A stretch of 64,000 nucleotides of DNA, from positions 62,001-126,000 of the forward strand of contig NZ_CANNDS010000003.1 of NCBI RefSeq assembly GCF_947503415.1. Direction: 5' to 3'. The stretch's first letter is position 1. The number at the start of each line of letters is the position of its first letter. Origin of the DNA: an uncultured Tateyamaria sp. GTDB taxonomy: Bacteria > Pseudomonadota > Alphaproteobacteria > Rhodobacterales > Rhodobacteraceae. A program made the translations under genes and the position numbers. Positions 19,072-27,891 of the stretch are shown one piece after another. The notes under the pieces were generated by a model. The model was not told the origin of the DNA and searched no databases. It was given only the letters and a program-made list of their open reading frames with translations.

Positions 19072-19806
19072 ATGGATGAGGATGGATACTTTGGCGCGGC
19101 CGTCGCAAACAGTTATGACCGCGACCATGGCGGAAACGATCCTGCGCTGATCGATCAAACGGTTGCATGCCTGAAAGAACTGGCCGGGACCGGCAGCGTT
19201 CTTGAATTCGCTGTCGGAACAGGTCGCATTGCGCTTCCATTGTCGGCGCATTGCCACTGTGTAAAAGGTATCGAGCTGTCCAAGGCCATGGTCGCGGAGC
19301 TTCGAAAGAAAGAGACGGGCGCGCCGATGGACATTGCTATCGGGGACATGACGTCAACGCGTCTGGCGGGGCCGTTCTCGCTGGTGTTTCTAGTCTTTAA
19401 CACGATCGACAATCTTGTCACGCAAGAGGCTCAGATAGAGTGTTTCAGGAATGCGGCCCGACACCTGGGGCTCGGCGGACGTTTTCTGGTCGAAACGCGT
19501 GTTCCACCCCTCCAACGTATCCCGTTTGGCGAGACCAAGATGGCATTCGCGTGCTGTGATCGCCACATAGGTGTTGATGACTATGACATTTCAAATCAGA
19601 GCTATACGTCCAACCATGTCTGGATGGCGGACGGCGGGCACGAACACGTGTCGATCCCGTTTCGATATGTTTGGCCGTCTGAATTAGATCTCATGGCGAA
19701 GCTTGCGGGGCTTGAGTTCGAGCATCGCTGGTCGGATTGGAACAGAGCGCCGTTCACACATTTGAGTGAAAGCCACATTTCGGTTTGGAAGAAGACGACC
19801 TGCTAG
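19072..19806 (+). CDS. Class I SAM-dependent methyltransferase
   Basis: 244-residue protein with a Rossmann-type SAM-binding motif I, VLEFAVGTGRIALPL (residues ~43-57), and motif with FSLVFLVFNTIDNL later. The acceptor substrate cannot be told. It lies 107 bases after the LacI gene and is convergent with the leftward oxidoreductase operon. It is not an obvious part of inositol catabolism and may be an independent insertion. The short upstream gap shows no clear promoter. Confidence 0.72.
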   Translation: MDEDGYFGAAVANSYDRDHGGNDPALIDQTVACLKELAGTGSVLEFAVGTGRIALPLSAHCHCVKGIELSKAMVAELRKKETGAPMDIAIGDMTSTRLAGPFSLVFLVFNTIDNLVTQEAQIECFRNAARHLGLGGRFLVETRVPPLQRIPFGETKMAFACCDRHIGVDDYDISNQSYTSNHVWMADGGHEHVSIPFRYVWPSELDLMAKLAGLEFEHRWSDWNRAPFTHLSESHISVWKKTTC

Positions 19807-19868
19807 CTACACGAAGCGCGCCAACGCTGTGATCGGGCAATGCTGACGACAGCGCCGCTTGCACAGTT

Positions 19869-21023
19869 TTAGCGGAACATCGGCGGACGCGCATCCAGCC
19901 ACTTGCCATCCTGCTTCCCGCTTTCGGCCACAGCGAACACCGCCGCCATCGACCGCAATCCATCCTCCGCTCGCGGATACAGATTGGCCGCCGGATCCAT
20001 CAGCCGCCCCTCCTTGCGCGCCCGGATCGCCTCGGCCAGATCGGTGTAGATATTGGCAAAGGCCAGCGGCATCCCCTCGGCGTGTCCGATGGTGACACGG
20101 GTGGTCCGGTCGGCTTCGGGCGACAGGTTCGCCTCTCCCCGCTCAATCACCTGCAACCGTTCATTCAGCGGCATGTAGTACAGCTGGTTCGGCTGTTCCT
20201 GGCTCCAACGCAGACCGCCCGTTTCGCCAAAGACCTGAATGCCCAGCCCGTGCTGCCGCCCTATGGCAACGGAACTGGTCCAAAGCCGCCCAACGGCACC
20301 GCCATCCATGCGGAAGTTGACCATTGCATCGTCTTCCAGCGTGCGCACGTCGATGCAGGATACGGTGTCAGCGCTGAGCCGTTCAACCTCTTGGCCCGTC
20401 ACAAAGGACGCCATGTGCAGGGCATGTATCCCGCAATCGGCAAACTGCGCCGACACGCCAGCCTGCGCCGGATCATAGCGCCAGCGGACGCGCGGGTTGT
20501 CCGCATCCGTCGCGTCCGCATGGTGGCCGTGCGCAAACTCGGCCACGACCAACCGGACCTTGCCGATGTCGCCGCGCGCGACCATGGCCCGCATGTGACG
20601 GACGAGTGAATAGCCCGAATAGCCATAGTTCACGGCGCAGATGTTGCCGGTCTTCTGCGCGATCTCAACGATCTCCTGACCCTCTTCCACGGTCATGGTC
20701 ATGGGCTTTTCGCAAAGCACGTGAAAGCCGCCCTCAAGGAAGGCTTTGGTGATCTCGAAATGCGTGGCGTTGGGCGTGGCAACCGTGACCAGATCAATCC
20801 GATCATCGCGCTTCTGCTCGCCCTCCAGCATCTCCTGCCATGACCCATAGGCCCGGTCACCCAGACCCAGCCGCTGGCCGTACTCACGCCCTTCCTCGGG
20901 TCGGTGATCCAACGCACCTGCCGAGAATTCAAACAGCCCGTCCAGTCCCGCGCCCAAACGATGCGCAGGCCCAATCTGACTACCTTCACCGCCGCCGATC
21001 ATGCCCCATTGCAGCTTTGCCAT
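19869..21023 (-). CDS. Gfo/Idh/MocA family oxidoreductase
   Basis: 384-residue NAD(P)-dependent dehydrogenase. The Rossmann motif is GMIGGGEGSQIGPAHRLG near the N-terminus, and the EKP motif is VLCEKPMTMT around residue 108. Third gene of a leftward operon after an IolE-like protein (3 bases) and another Gfo/Idh/MocA protein; all three probably act in interconversion of inositols and ketoinositols. Exact substrate (myo-, scyllo- or chiro-inositol) is unknown. Confidence 0.85.
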   Translation of the reverse strand: MAKLQWGMIGGGEGSQIGPAHRLGAGLDGLFEFSAGALDHRPEEGREYGQRLGLGDRAYGSWQEMLEGEQKRDDRIDLVTVATPNATHFEITKAFLEGGFHVLCEKPMTMTVEEGQEIVEIAQKTGNICAVNYGYSGYSLVRHMRAMVARGDIGKVRLVVAEFAHGHHADATDADNPRVRWRYDPAQAGVSAQFADCGIHALHMASFVTGQEVERLSADTVSCIDVRTLEDDAMVNFRMDGGAVGRLWTSSVAIGRQHGLGIQVFGETGGLRWSQEQPNQLYYMPLNERLQVIERGEANLSPEADRTTRVTIGHAEGMPLAFANIYTDLAEAIRARKEGRLMDPAANLYPRAEDGLRSMAAVFAVAESGKQDGKWLDARPPMFR

Positions 21024-21026
21024 GGC

Positions 21027-21923
21027 TTAAGCTCCTTCAAAACCAATGGATTGCAGGTATGCGCGGTTCAGTTTCGCGTCGTCGATGGGCGACGTGTCGC
21101 CCGCAGGGTCGCAATCCTGCTCAACCGTGCACCAGCCGTCAAAGCCGTTGTCGAGCAGCACCTGACGCACAGCCGGGAAATCCACATCGCCGTCACCCAG
21201 ATTGCAGAAAATTCCCTGACCACAGGCATCATAGAACCCAGTGCGCTTGGCAATCACATCGGCCTTCACCTTCGGGTCGATATCCTTGAAGTGCATGTAG
21301 CTGATACGGTCGATATGACGCTTCATAAACGCCACCGGATCAAAGCCCGCATAGGAATGGTGGCCCGTGTCGAAACAGATCTTCAGGATGCTTTCGTCCA
21401 CCTCGTCCAGCAGGCGCTCCAACTCAGGTTCAAAGTCAATGAACCCTGCAGCGTGAGCGTGCATGCCCACCGTCAGCCCGTACTCTTCCGCCCCCATCTT
21501 GGCGACGGTCGCGATACGGTCGCGGAACGCTGTCCACTCGGCTTTGTCCATCTGCTCAGCCTCCGCCGCGCGACCCGCAGTCGGCGCACGACGTTCAGAG
21601 ATACTGTCGATCAAAACCAGATGCTGCGCCCCGTGCGCTTTTAGCGCCTTGCAGGTGCGCACGGCGCCGTCCATCACATCGTCCCACGCATTCGGATCAT
21701 GGAAGGGGCGGAACACCACACCGCCGACCAGTTCCTGCCCGAACTCTTCCAGCGCGTCACCCAGTACCGCCGGGTCCTCCGGCATGAAGCCGACAGGCCC
21801 CAGCTCGATCCCGGTATATCCCGCATCCGCGTTTTCCTGCAGCACCTTGCGCCACGCCGGATTGCGCGGGTCGTCCGCAAATTCCACACCCCAGGAGCAG
21901 GGGGCATTGCCGATCTTGATCAT
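21027..21923 (-). CDS. iolE: Inosose dehydratase/isomerase-like TIM-barrel protein
   Basis: 298-residue sugar phosphate isomerase/epimerase family protein resembling IolE (2-keto-myo-inositol dehydratase) or IolI (inosose isomerase). The N-terminal IKIGNAPCSWGVEF is typical of IolE-like proteins. Metal-site motifs are visible: ELGPVGF, CFDTGHHSYAG, YMHFKDID and CTVEQDCDPAG. It lies between two Gfo/Idh/MocA dehydrogenases in the inositol locus and is the only IolE candidate here, so dehydratase is favoured; isomerase remains possible. Confidence 0.72.
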   Translation of the reverse strand: MIKIGNAPCSWGVEFADDPRNPAWRKVLQENADAGYTGIELGPVGFMPEDPAVLGDALEEFGQELVGGVVFRPFHDPNAWDDVMDGAVRTCKALKAHGAQHLVLIDSISERRAPTAGRAAEAEQMDKAEWTAFRDRIATVAKMGAEEYGLTVGMHAHAAGFIDFEPELERLLDEVDESILKICFDTGHHSYAGFDPVAFMKRHIDRISYMHFKDIDPKVKADVIAKRTGFYDACGQGIFCNLGDGDVDFPAVRQVLLDNGFDGWCTVEQDCDPAGDTSPIDDAKLNRAYLQSIGFEGA

Positions 21924-21935
21924 GTCTTTGCCTCT

Positions 21936-23039
21936 TTAGAAATCCGCCACGTTGACCCAAGCCTCTGCCCGAGAGGACGCGAGGGCCGCAGCCACAACTT
22001 GATTGACGCGCAGGCCTTCTTCGAACGTGGGCCACACCGGGTCGCCGGTGTGGATCGCAGTCAGAAAGTCCTTGGCCTCGATGATGATCTGGTCCTGATA
22101 GCCGGTGCCATGCCCCGGTCCCTGACAGAAGGGCAGGTAGTCGGGATGGGCGGGACCGGTCAGGATCTTGCGAAATCCCCGCTCGGCCTCTGGACCCTCG
22201 GCGGTATAGAGCCAGAGTGCATTCTGATCCTCACCATCAAAGCGGATCGCGCCCTTTGTGCCATAGATATCATAGGCATAGCCCATCTTGCGCCCTGTCG
22301 CCACGCGGCTGATGAACAGGCTGCCATTGATGCCGGAGGCGAATCGCAACGTCAGATAGGCTTGGTCGTCATTGGTCACTTCGACCCCGTTTCGCATCGG
22401 ATGTACGGTTTCGACCCGGGCGAACAGCGCCTCGATCGGGCCCATGAGCGCCTGGGCGCAGTTGATCGGATGCGGGGCCAGATCGCCCATGCAGCCATTT
22501 GCATCCCCTTGGGCGCGCCACGTGCCGGGGCTTTCGGGGTCGGCATAAAAATCCTCGGTCATCTCGCCGCGAAAGGATGTGATCTGCCCGATGCGCCCCT
22601 CTGCCACCAATTGGCGGGCGTATTGTGTGGCGGGGGTTTTGGCGTAGTTGAAGCCGACCATGTTGGCGACGCCAGCCGCTCTGGCCGCATCCGACATTTC
22701 CCGCGCGTGATCCGGCGTTTCAGCGAGGGGTTTTTCACACAGAACAGGCTTGGCGGCTGCAAAGGCAGCCAAAGCAATGTCGCGATGGGTATCTTGGGGC
22801 GAGGCGATAACAATGGCCTCAATCTTTGGGTCGTTCACCAGCACGCGCCAATTCTCGGTCGCCCGTGCGAATCCGTATGTTTTGCGGTAGCGTTCCGCAG
22901 ATGCAGTCGTGGTCGCGCAGACCATCTCAAGCCGGGGGCGCAGGGCTGTGTCGAACACTGCGGCCACCGCGCCAAAGGCCACCGCATGCGCCTTGCCCAT
23001 ATAGCCGCCGCCGATGATTCCGATGCCGATTTCGGACAT
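21936..23039 (-). CDS. Gfo/Idh/MocA family oxidoreductase, first gene of leftward inositol operon
   Basis: 367-residue dehydrogenase starting at ATG 23039 (MSEIGIGIIGGGYMGKAH), with GGAGGGAGG upstream. The N-terminal GxGxxG motif and the EKP motif (VLCEKPLAETP) are clear. It is transcribed leftward, divergent from iolD, from a shared 157-base intergenic region carrying a LacI-type palindrome. It probably oxidises or reduces an inositol isomer (scyllo-inositol-type enzymes belong here), but this is inferred. Confidence 0.85.
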   Translation of the reverse strand: MSEIGIGIIGGGYMGKAHAVAFGAVAAVFDTALRPRLEMVCATTTASAERYRKTYGFARATENWRVLVNDPKIEAIVIASPQDTHRDIALAAFAAAKPVLCEKPLAETPDHAREMSDAARAAGVANMVGFNYAKTPATQYARQLVAEGRIGQITSFRGEMTEDFYADPESPGTWRAQGDANGCMGDLAPHPINCAQALMGPIEALFARVETVHPMRNGVEVTNDDQAYLTLRFASGINGSLFISRVATGRKMGYAYDIYGTKGAIRFDGEDQNALWLYTAEGPEAERGFRKILTGPAHPDYLPFCQGPGHGTGYQDQIIIEAKDFLTAIHTGDPVWPTFEEGLRVNQVVAAALASSRAEAWVNVADF

Positions 23040-23063
23040 GGCCTGCCTCCCTCCAAAAAGTAT

Positions 23064-23079
23064 TTGCAACCGGTTGCAA
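23064..23079. promoter_or_regulatory. Probable LacI-type operator in the divergent iolD region
   Basis: Perfect 16-base palindrome TTGCAACCGGTTGCAA, 25 bases from the leftward oxidoreductase start and 118 bases from iolD. It shares the 14-base core with the site at 14724-14737. Its position lets one repressor control both divergent operons. Confidence 0.78.
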
Positions 23080-23196
23080 CGCGTTGGAATATCGGTATCG
23101 TCATTGCAACGGATGGGTCAATACAGAATCGTCGCGAGATGAAATCGCGCATCAAATGGCCATAAACGAAATCGCGCGAGCCATGGGGAGGATTTT

Positions 23197-25065
23197 ATGG
23201 CGGGCAGCGACACAGTGCGTTTGACGACAGCACAGGCAATCATCCGCTATCTGGCGGCACAGTATATCGAAATTGACGGACAGGAATGGCGCCTGTGCGG
23301 CGGTGGTTTTGGCATCTTCGGGCATGGCAATGTGACCTGTCTGGGTGAGGCGTTGTATGACCACAAAGCCGAGTTGCCGCTTTATCGCGGGCAGAACGAA
23401 CAGAGCATGGGATTTGCGGCCGCGGCATATGCCAAGACATGGCTGCGCCAGCGGTTCATGTTTTGCACAGCAAGTGCTGGGCCGGGCACTGCGAACCTGT
23501 TGACTGCCTCGGCCTTGGCCCATGCGAACCGCCTGCCTATGCTCATGCTGTGTGGCGATACGTTCCTGACCCGTTTGCCCGACCCGGTGCTGCAACAGCT
23601 CGAACATTTCGGCGACCCGACCTTCGGCGTGAATGACGCCTTCAAGCCCGTGACCCGTTATTGGGACCGCATCACGCACCCCGCGCAGATCATCCAATCC
23701 CTGCCCAACGCGCTTGCGACCATGCTGGACGCTGCGGATTGTGGCCCCGCCTTCATCGGTTTGCCGCAGGATGTACAAGGTTGGGCCTATGACTACCCGC
23801 TGGCGATGTTCGAACGCAAAACCCACCGCATCCGCCGTCAGTTCCCGGATGCAGCAGAGGTAACGGATGCCGCTGCCGCGCTCAAAGCAGCCAAGCGGCC
23901 CATGATCATCGCAGGAGGCGGGGTGCAGTATTCCGGCGCGGTCGAAGACCTCACTGCCTTTGCAGAGGCGCACGATATTCCCGTGGTCGAAACCATCGCG
24001 GGCCGCGCCAATATGCTCGACACGCATCCGCTCAATTGCGGACCCATCGGCGTGACCGGGTCGGACAGCGCCAATGCGATTGCAGAAAAAGCCGACGTGA
24101 TCCTGTCGGTCGGCTGCCGTTTGCAGGACTTCACCACCGGCTCATGGACGGCCTTCGCACCTGACGCTCAGATCATTGGCCTGAACGCAGGGCGGCACGA
24201 TGCAGGCAAGCACCGGTCGCTTCCTGTCGTCGGCGATGCCAAGCTGGGACTGGATGCGCTGGGTGCGGCGATGACCGGCTATATGGCTCCGTCCGATTGG
24301 CTGGCATTTGCCAAAGAAGAACGCGCCAAGTGGACTGACTATGTCGCGGCCAATGTGGCCCACGGGAACCGCCCCAACTCCTATGCCCAAGCCATCGGCG
24401 TCGTGAATGCAGCCTGTGACCGGCGCGACCGCGTGGTCGCAGCAGCGGGTGGTTTGCCTGCCGAGGTGACGGCCAACTGGCGCACGCTGGAAATTGGGAC
24501 CGTGGACGTCGAGTTCGGCTTTTCCTGCATGGGCTACGAGATTGCAGGCGCATGGGGTGCCCGCATCGCGCAGTCCGAACGGGAACCGGATCAGGACGTG
24601 ATCACCTTCTGTGGCGATGGCTCGTACCTGCTGATGAACTCCGACATCTATTCGTCCGTCCTCAGCCAGAAAAAGATGATTGTGCTGGTTTTGGACAACG
24701 GCGGCTTTGCCGTCATCAACAAGCTGCAGAACAACACCGGCAACGAAGGTTTCAATAACCTGCTCAGCGACGCGCCGACAATTCCCGAAGCCTTTGCCGT
24801 GGATTTCGAAGCCCACGCCGCCAGCATGGGGGCAGCGGCTGAGACGGTCGCGAACCCCACCGAACTGGGCGAGGCGTTCAAACGCGCCAGGGCCAGCGAC
24901 AAAACCTATGTCATCTGCATGAAGGTCGACGCCTACGAGGGCTGGACCGAAGGTGGTCACAGTTGGTGGGAGGTCGGCACGCCGCATGTGACCGAAAATG
25001 ACAAGGTTGCCGCCGCCCACGCGGATTGGGAATCCACCCGGCCCAAACAGCGCAAGGGTGTGTGA
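23197..25065 (+). CDS. iolD: 3D-(3,5/4)-trihydroxycyclohexane-1,2-dione hydrolase
   Basis: 622-residue thiamine-diphosphate enzyme that opens the ring of the diketo intermediate of inositol catabolism to 5-deoxyglucuronate. The TPP motif is present as TFCGDGSYLLMNSDIYSSV (GDG...N), and the N-terminal half carries the conserved glutamate region YRGQNEQSMGFAAAAYAK. Start ATG 23197 with GGGGAGGA upstream. It heads the rightward iol operon; the next gene begins inside its stop codon (TGATG). Confidence 0.92.
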   Translation: MAGSDTVRLTTAQAIIRYLAAQYIEIDGQEWRLCGGGFGIFGHGNVTCLGEALYDHKAELPLYRGQNEQSMGFAAAAYAKTWLRQRFMFCTASAGPGTANLLTASALAHANRLPMLMLCGDTFLTRLPDPVLQQLEHFGDPTFGVNDAFKPVTRYWDRITHPAQIIQSLPNALATMLDAADCGPAFIGLPQDVQGWAYDYPLAMFERKTHRIRRQFPDAAEVTDAAAALKAAKRPMIIAGGGVQYSGAVEDLTAFAEAHDIPVVETIAGRANMLDTHPLNCGPIGVTGSDSANAIAEKADVILSVGCRLQDFTTGSWTAFAPDAQIIGLNAGRHDAGKHRSLPVVGDAKLGLDALGAAMTGYMAPSDWLAFAKEERAKWTDYVAANVAHGNRPNSYAQAIGVVNAACDRRDRVVAAAGGLPAEVTANWRTLEIGTVDVEFGFSCMGYEIAGAWGARIAQSEREPDQDVITFCGDGSYLLMNSDIYSSVLSQKKMIVLVLDNGGFAVINKLQNNTGNEGFNNLLSDAPTIPEAFAVDFEAHAASMGAAAETVANPTELGEAFKRARASDKTYVICMKVDAYEGWTEGGHSWWEVGTPHVTENDKVAAAHADWESTRPKQRKGV

Positions 25066-25910
25066 TGCAGACCTTTACCGCTGATAGCGCTGACCCGGTC
25101 GCGATCTGCGACGAGATGCTCAACGGCCCCAGCGCGGTGCGTATCACTGGCCTGTTCTCCGCTGACCAGATTGCTGATGCCCGCGCGCGGATCATGATGC
25201 ATTCGGATGGCGAGGGTGACAAGGTCACACACTTTCAGGGCGCGGCCATGGAAGAGGGCAAGGCCAACCTGCAACGCCGCGTCTGGAACCTGCTGGCCAA
25301 GGGCGAGGTGTTCTCGGACATGGCCACGCATCCCGTTATCATGGCCGTGCTCAGTCGTTGGTTGGGGTCAGAATTCATCATGGGCTCCATCGCCGCCAAC
25401 CGCATCCTGCCCGGCGGGCCGGGGCAAGAGCCGCATATCGACTTTCCCTATTGGGATTTCCATGCGCCCGACACACACCCAATGGGCCTGAACGCCAGCT
25501 TTCCGATGAACGCGCAAGTGACCATCGCGCTGGACCCGTTCACAGACGAAAGCGGTGCGACAGCCTATCTGCCCGGCAGCCAGAAAAACATGCGTTATCC
25601 CACGCCCGACGACCGCGATCATTTCTACGCCAACTGCGCCCGCATGACGGGGGACCCCGGCGACGTCGTGATCTTCTTTGGCGCAGCATGGCACTGCGCG
25701 ATGCCCAACACCGCCGATCACGACCGCAACGCCGTGCTGATCAACTACATCCCGAAATTCGTCAAACCGCTAGAGGATATGCCGGGCGCTTTGCCACAAG
25801 CCTTCCTCGACGCGGCCGGCCCCGAGATGCGGCAGCTTCTGGGTTTCAACTACAAGTACCCGGAAATTCTGGATCAAGCAGACGCCATAAACGCCGAGGG
25901 CATCAAATGA
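25065..25910 (+). CDS. Phytanoyl-CoA dioxygenase (PhyH) family oxygenase
   Basis: 281-residue Fe(II)/2-oxoglutarate-type oxygenase. The start ATG at 25065 shares a base with the iolD stop. The metal facial triad is visible as EPHIDFPYW (His-x-Asp) and a distal His in GAAWHCAMPN, followed by an Arg (DRNAVLINY) placed to bind 2-oxoglutarate. It sits between iolD and iolC with overlaps on both sides, so it is co-translated with inositol genes although no canonical inositol step needs an oxygenase. It may feed a hydroxylated or methylated inositol (O-demethylation) into the pathway; this is speculation. Confidence 0.83.
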   Translation: MQTFTADSADPVAICDEMLNGPSAVRITGLFSADQIADARARIMMHSDGEGDKVTHFQGAAMEEGKANLQRRVWNLLAKGEVFSDMATHPVIMAVLSRWLGSEFIMGSIAANRILPGGPGQEPHIDFPYWDFHAPDTHPMGLNASFPMNAQVTIALDPFTDESGATAYLPGSQKNMRYPTPDDRDHFYANCARMTGDPGDVVIFFGAAWHCAMPNTADHDRNAVLINYIPKFVKPLEDMPGALPQAFLDAAGPEMRQLLGFNYKYPEILDQADAINAEGIK

Positions 25911-26887
25911 GCGCACTTCTGAATGGCATAAGGGACAACGACTTCGTCATTGTGGGGCGCGCCGGCATCGACTTCTTTACGGATGTGGGTGTGCGGGCCG
26001 AAGATGCGGAACGGCTGACGGTCGACCTTGGTGGATCGGCTGCGAACATCGGCGCAGGCATCTGCAAACTCGGGGGCAAGGCCGCCCTCGTCACGTCTGT
26101 CTCGGACGACTCGGTTGGCAGCTACTGCATCAACCGCCTACAGCATTACGGCGTAGACACCACTCACGTGAACAGGGTTGGCGGCGAATATCGCAACTCG
26201 CTGGCCTTCTACGAAAGTGTGCTCGAAGGGCATCGGAACGTCATCTACCGCAATGGGGCGGCGGACTTTCAGATGACTTCTCAAGATGTCGAAGCCGTGG
26301 ACTATTCCAAGTACGGCGCATTGATCACCGCAGGCACGGTCTTCGCCGCCGAACCCTCGCGCAGCGCCACGTTCCGCAGTTTCGAACTGGCCAAAGCCGC
26401 CGGTCTGCCCATCATCTTCGATGTCGATTACCGCCCCTATTCCTGGCCGTCTCCGCAGGTCGCCGCCGATGTGTTGAGCCGTGCAGCGGACGCCTCGGAC
26501 ATGATCGTCGGCAATGACGAAGAGTTCGGCTTCATGGCCGGTGGCATGGACAAGGGGCAGGCCAAGGCCCGCGCATTGTCCGAAACGACAGCGGAGATCG
26601 TCATCTACAAAATGGGTGAAAAGGGCGCTGTCACCTATGCGGGCGGCGAAGAGATCGCCACCGGCATCTACCCTGTCACCGCCGTCAAACCCAACGGGGC
26701 AGGGGACGCGTTTATGGCAGGTCTCATGACCGGCCTCGCCGATGGCCACGACCTGAAAACCGCTATCCTGCGCGGGTCCGCTTGCGCCTCCATCACCGTC
26801 TCGCAACCGGGGTGTGCGCCAGCCATGCCCACCCCCGACCTGTTGGACGATTTCCTGACAAACCATCCCGGTTCGACATCACCCTAA
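25907..26887 (+). CDS. iolC: 5-dehydro-2-deoxygluconokinase (PfkB family)
   Basis: 326-residue ribokinase/PfkB-family sugar kinase that phosphorylates 5-dehydro-2-deoxygluconate. The ATG at 25907 overlaps the preceding stop by 4 bases. The substrate-side motif is LGGSAANIGAGICKLGGKAALV and the C-terminal PfkB signature with the catalytic Asp is KPNGAGDAFMAGLM. Unlike some proteobacterial IolC proteins it is not fused to an aldolase domain; a separate aldolase gene lies downstream at 27892. Confidence 0.9.
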   Translation: MSALLNGIRDNDFVIVGRAGIDFFTDVGVRAEDAERLTVDLGGSAANIGAGICKLGGKAALVTSVSDDSVGSYCINRLQHYGVDTTHVNRVGGEYRNSLAFYESVLEGHRNVIYRNGAADFQMTSQDVEAVDYSKYGALITAGTVFAAEPSRSATFRSFELAKAAGLPIIFDVDYRPYSWPSPQVAADVLSRAADASDMIVGNDEEFGFMAGGMDKGQAKARALSETTAEIVIYKMGEKGAVTYAGGEEIATGIYPVTAVKPNGAGDAFMAGLMTGLADGHDLKTAILRGSACASITVSQPGCAPAMPTPDLLDDFLTNHPGSTSP

Positions 26888-26900
26888 AGGAGGCAGACAC

Positions 26901-27755
26901 ATGCATATCGCGCCTTACGACAACCAGAACAAACCGATCGTGGATGCCGACGACGCCACCGTCCCGCTCAATTACTTCAACATAGTGAAGCTGAAAAAGG
27001 GCGAGGCGTTTGAATATACCGTGCCGGGATACGAGACGTGCATCGTGCCCGCGACGGGCACCGTCGACGTGAATGTCGAAGGGTTCAAGGCCGATGCGCT
27101 GGGCGGGCGTGGCGTGGACGTGTGGGACGGCGAGCCCGAAGGCGTCTATGTGCCCACAGCTGCCAAGGCAGAGATGGTCTGCACATCGGACGAAGCTGAA
27201 ATCTTCGTGGCCGGCGCGCGGTATGACAAGGTGCTGGACGCCTTTGCCGTGCGAAATGACGAGTTGGATCTTGTGCAATACGGCTCCGACGACACGAAAA
27301 CGCACCGCAAGATCAAGCACATCCTTGGCACCAAGTACCACGACAAGGTGGGTCGTTTGCTGGTGTCTGAACTCTTCACCGTGGGGCAGGGCGGTTGGTC
27401 TGGCTTCCCCAGCCACAAGCACGACACCGACCGATCTGAGGCGGGTGAGATCATCGAGACACGTCATGACGAGACCTACAATTTCCGGTTTCGCCCCAAT
27501 CACGGCTCGGGCGTGCAGATGCTGCAACGCAATGACAATACAGCAGGGGACGCTTATCACATCGTCGATGGCTCCACGATCTGCCTCGATAATGGCTACC
27601 ACCCCTGCGCGGTGCTGCCGGGCTACGAGATGTATTACTTCACCATTCTCGGCGGTCTGAGCCAGCGCAGTCTGGTGCAGTATTTCCAGCCCACCCATGC
27701 CTACCAGATCGAAACGATCCCCGGCATCAAGGACATGATCGCGAAGTTCAAGTGA
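26901..27755 (+). CDS. iolB: 5-deoxy-glucuronate isomerase
   Basis: 284-residue cupin-fold isomerase converting 5-deoxyglucuronate to 5-dehydro-2-deoxygluconate. Metal-binding residues are seen in FPSHKHDTDR and IIETRHDETYNFRF, and the C-terminal part has DNGYHPCAVLPGYEMYYF. AAAGGAGG lies about 8 bases before the ATG; the gene is 13 bases after iolC. It is followed by a 136-base gap with a strong stem-loop. Confidence 0.92.
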   Translation: MHIAPYDNQNKPIVDADDATVPLNYFNIVKLKKGEAFEYTVPGYETCIVPATGTVDVNVEGFKADALGGRGVDVWDGEPEGVYVPTAAKAEMVCTSDEAEIFVAGARYDKVLDAFAVRNDELDLVQYGSDDTKTHRKIKHILGTKYHDKVGRLLVSELFTVGQGGWSGFPSHKHDTDRSEAGEIIETRHDETYNFRFRPNHGSGVQMLQRNDNTAGDAYHIVDGSTICLDNGYHPCAVLPGYEMYYFTILGGLSQRSLVQYFQPTHAYQIETIPGIKDMIAKFK

Positions 27756-27780
27756 TGTTCCATTCAGCTTTATGTACTGA

Positions 27781-27844
27781 GGGCAGCGTCCGTCCGCGGG
27801 CGTCGCGTGTAGCGCCCGCCCGTGGGGGCGGACGGGCGCTGCCC
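27781..27844 (+). other. Long GC-rich inverted repeat between iolB and the aldolase gene
   Basis: Arms 27781-27797 and 27828-27844 (17 bases each, GGGCAGCGTCCGTCCGC against GCGGACGGGCGCTGCCC) pair along their whole length with one G-U pair, around a 30-base loop that is itself GC-rich. ATGTAC at 27772 and GTACAT at 27863 add outer pairing. There is no downstream T run. It may be a processing or attenuation structure separating iolDCB from the last two genes, or a small repeat element. Confidence 0.6.
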
Positions 27845-27891
27845 GGCGGTGCCCGCCGTGCGGTACATCTAATCTGCGCGGGTCTGGTCCC

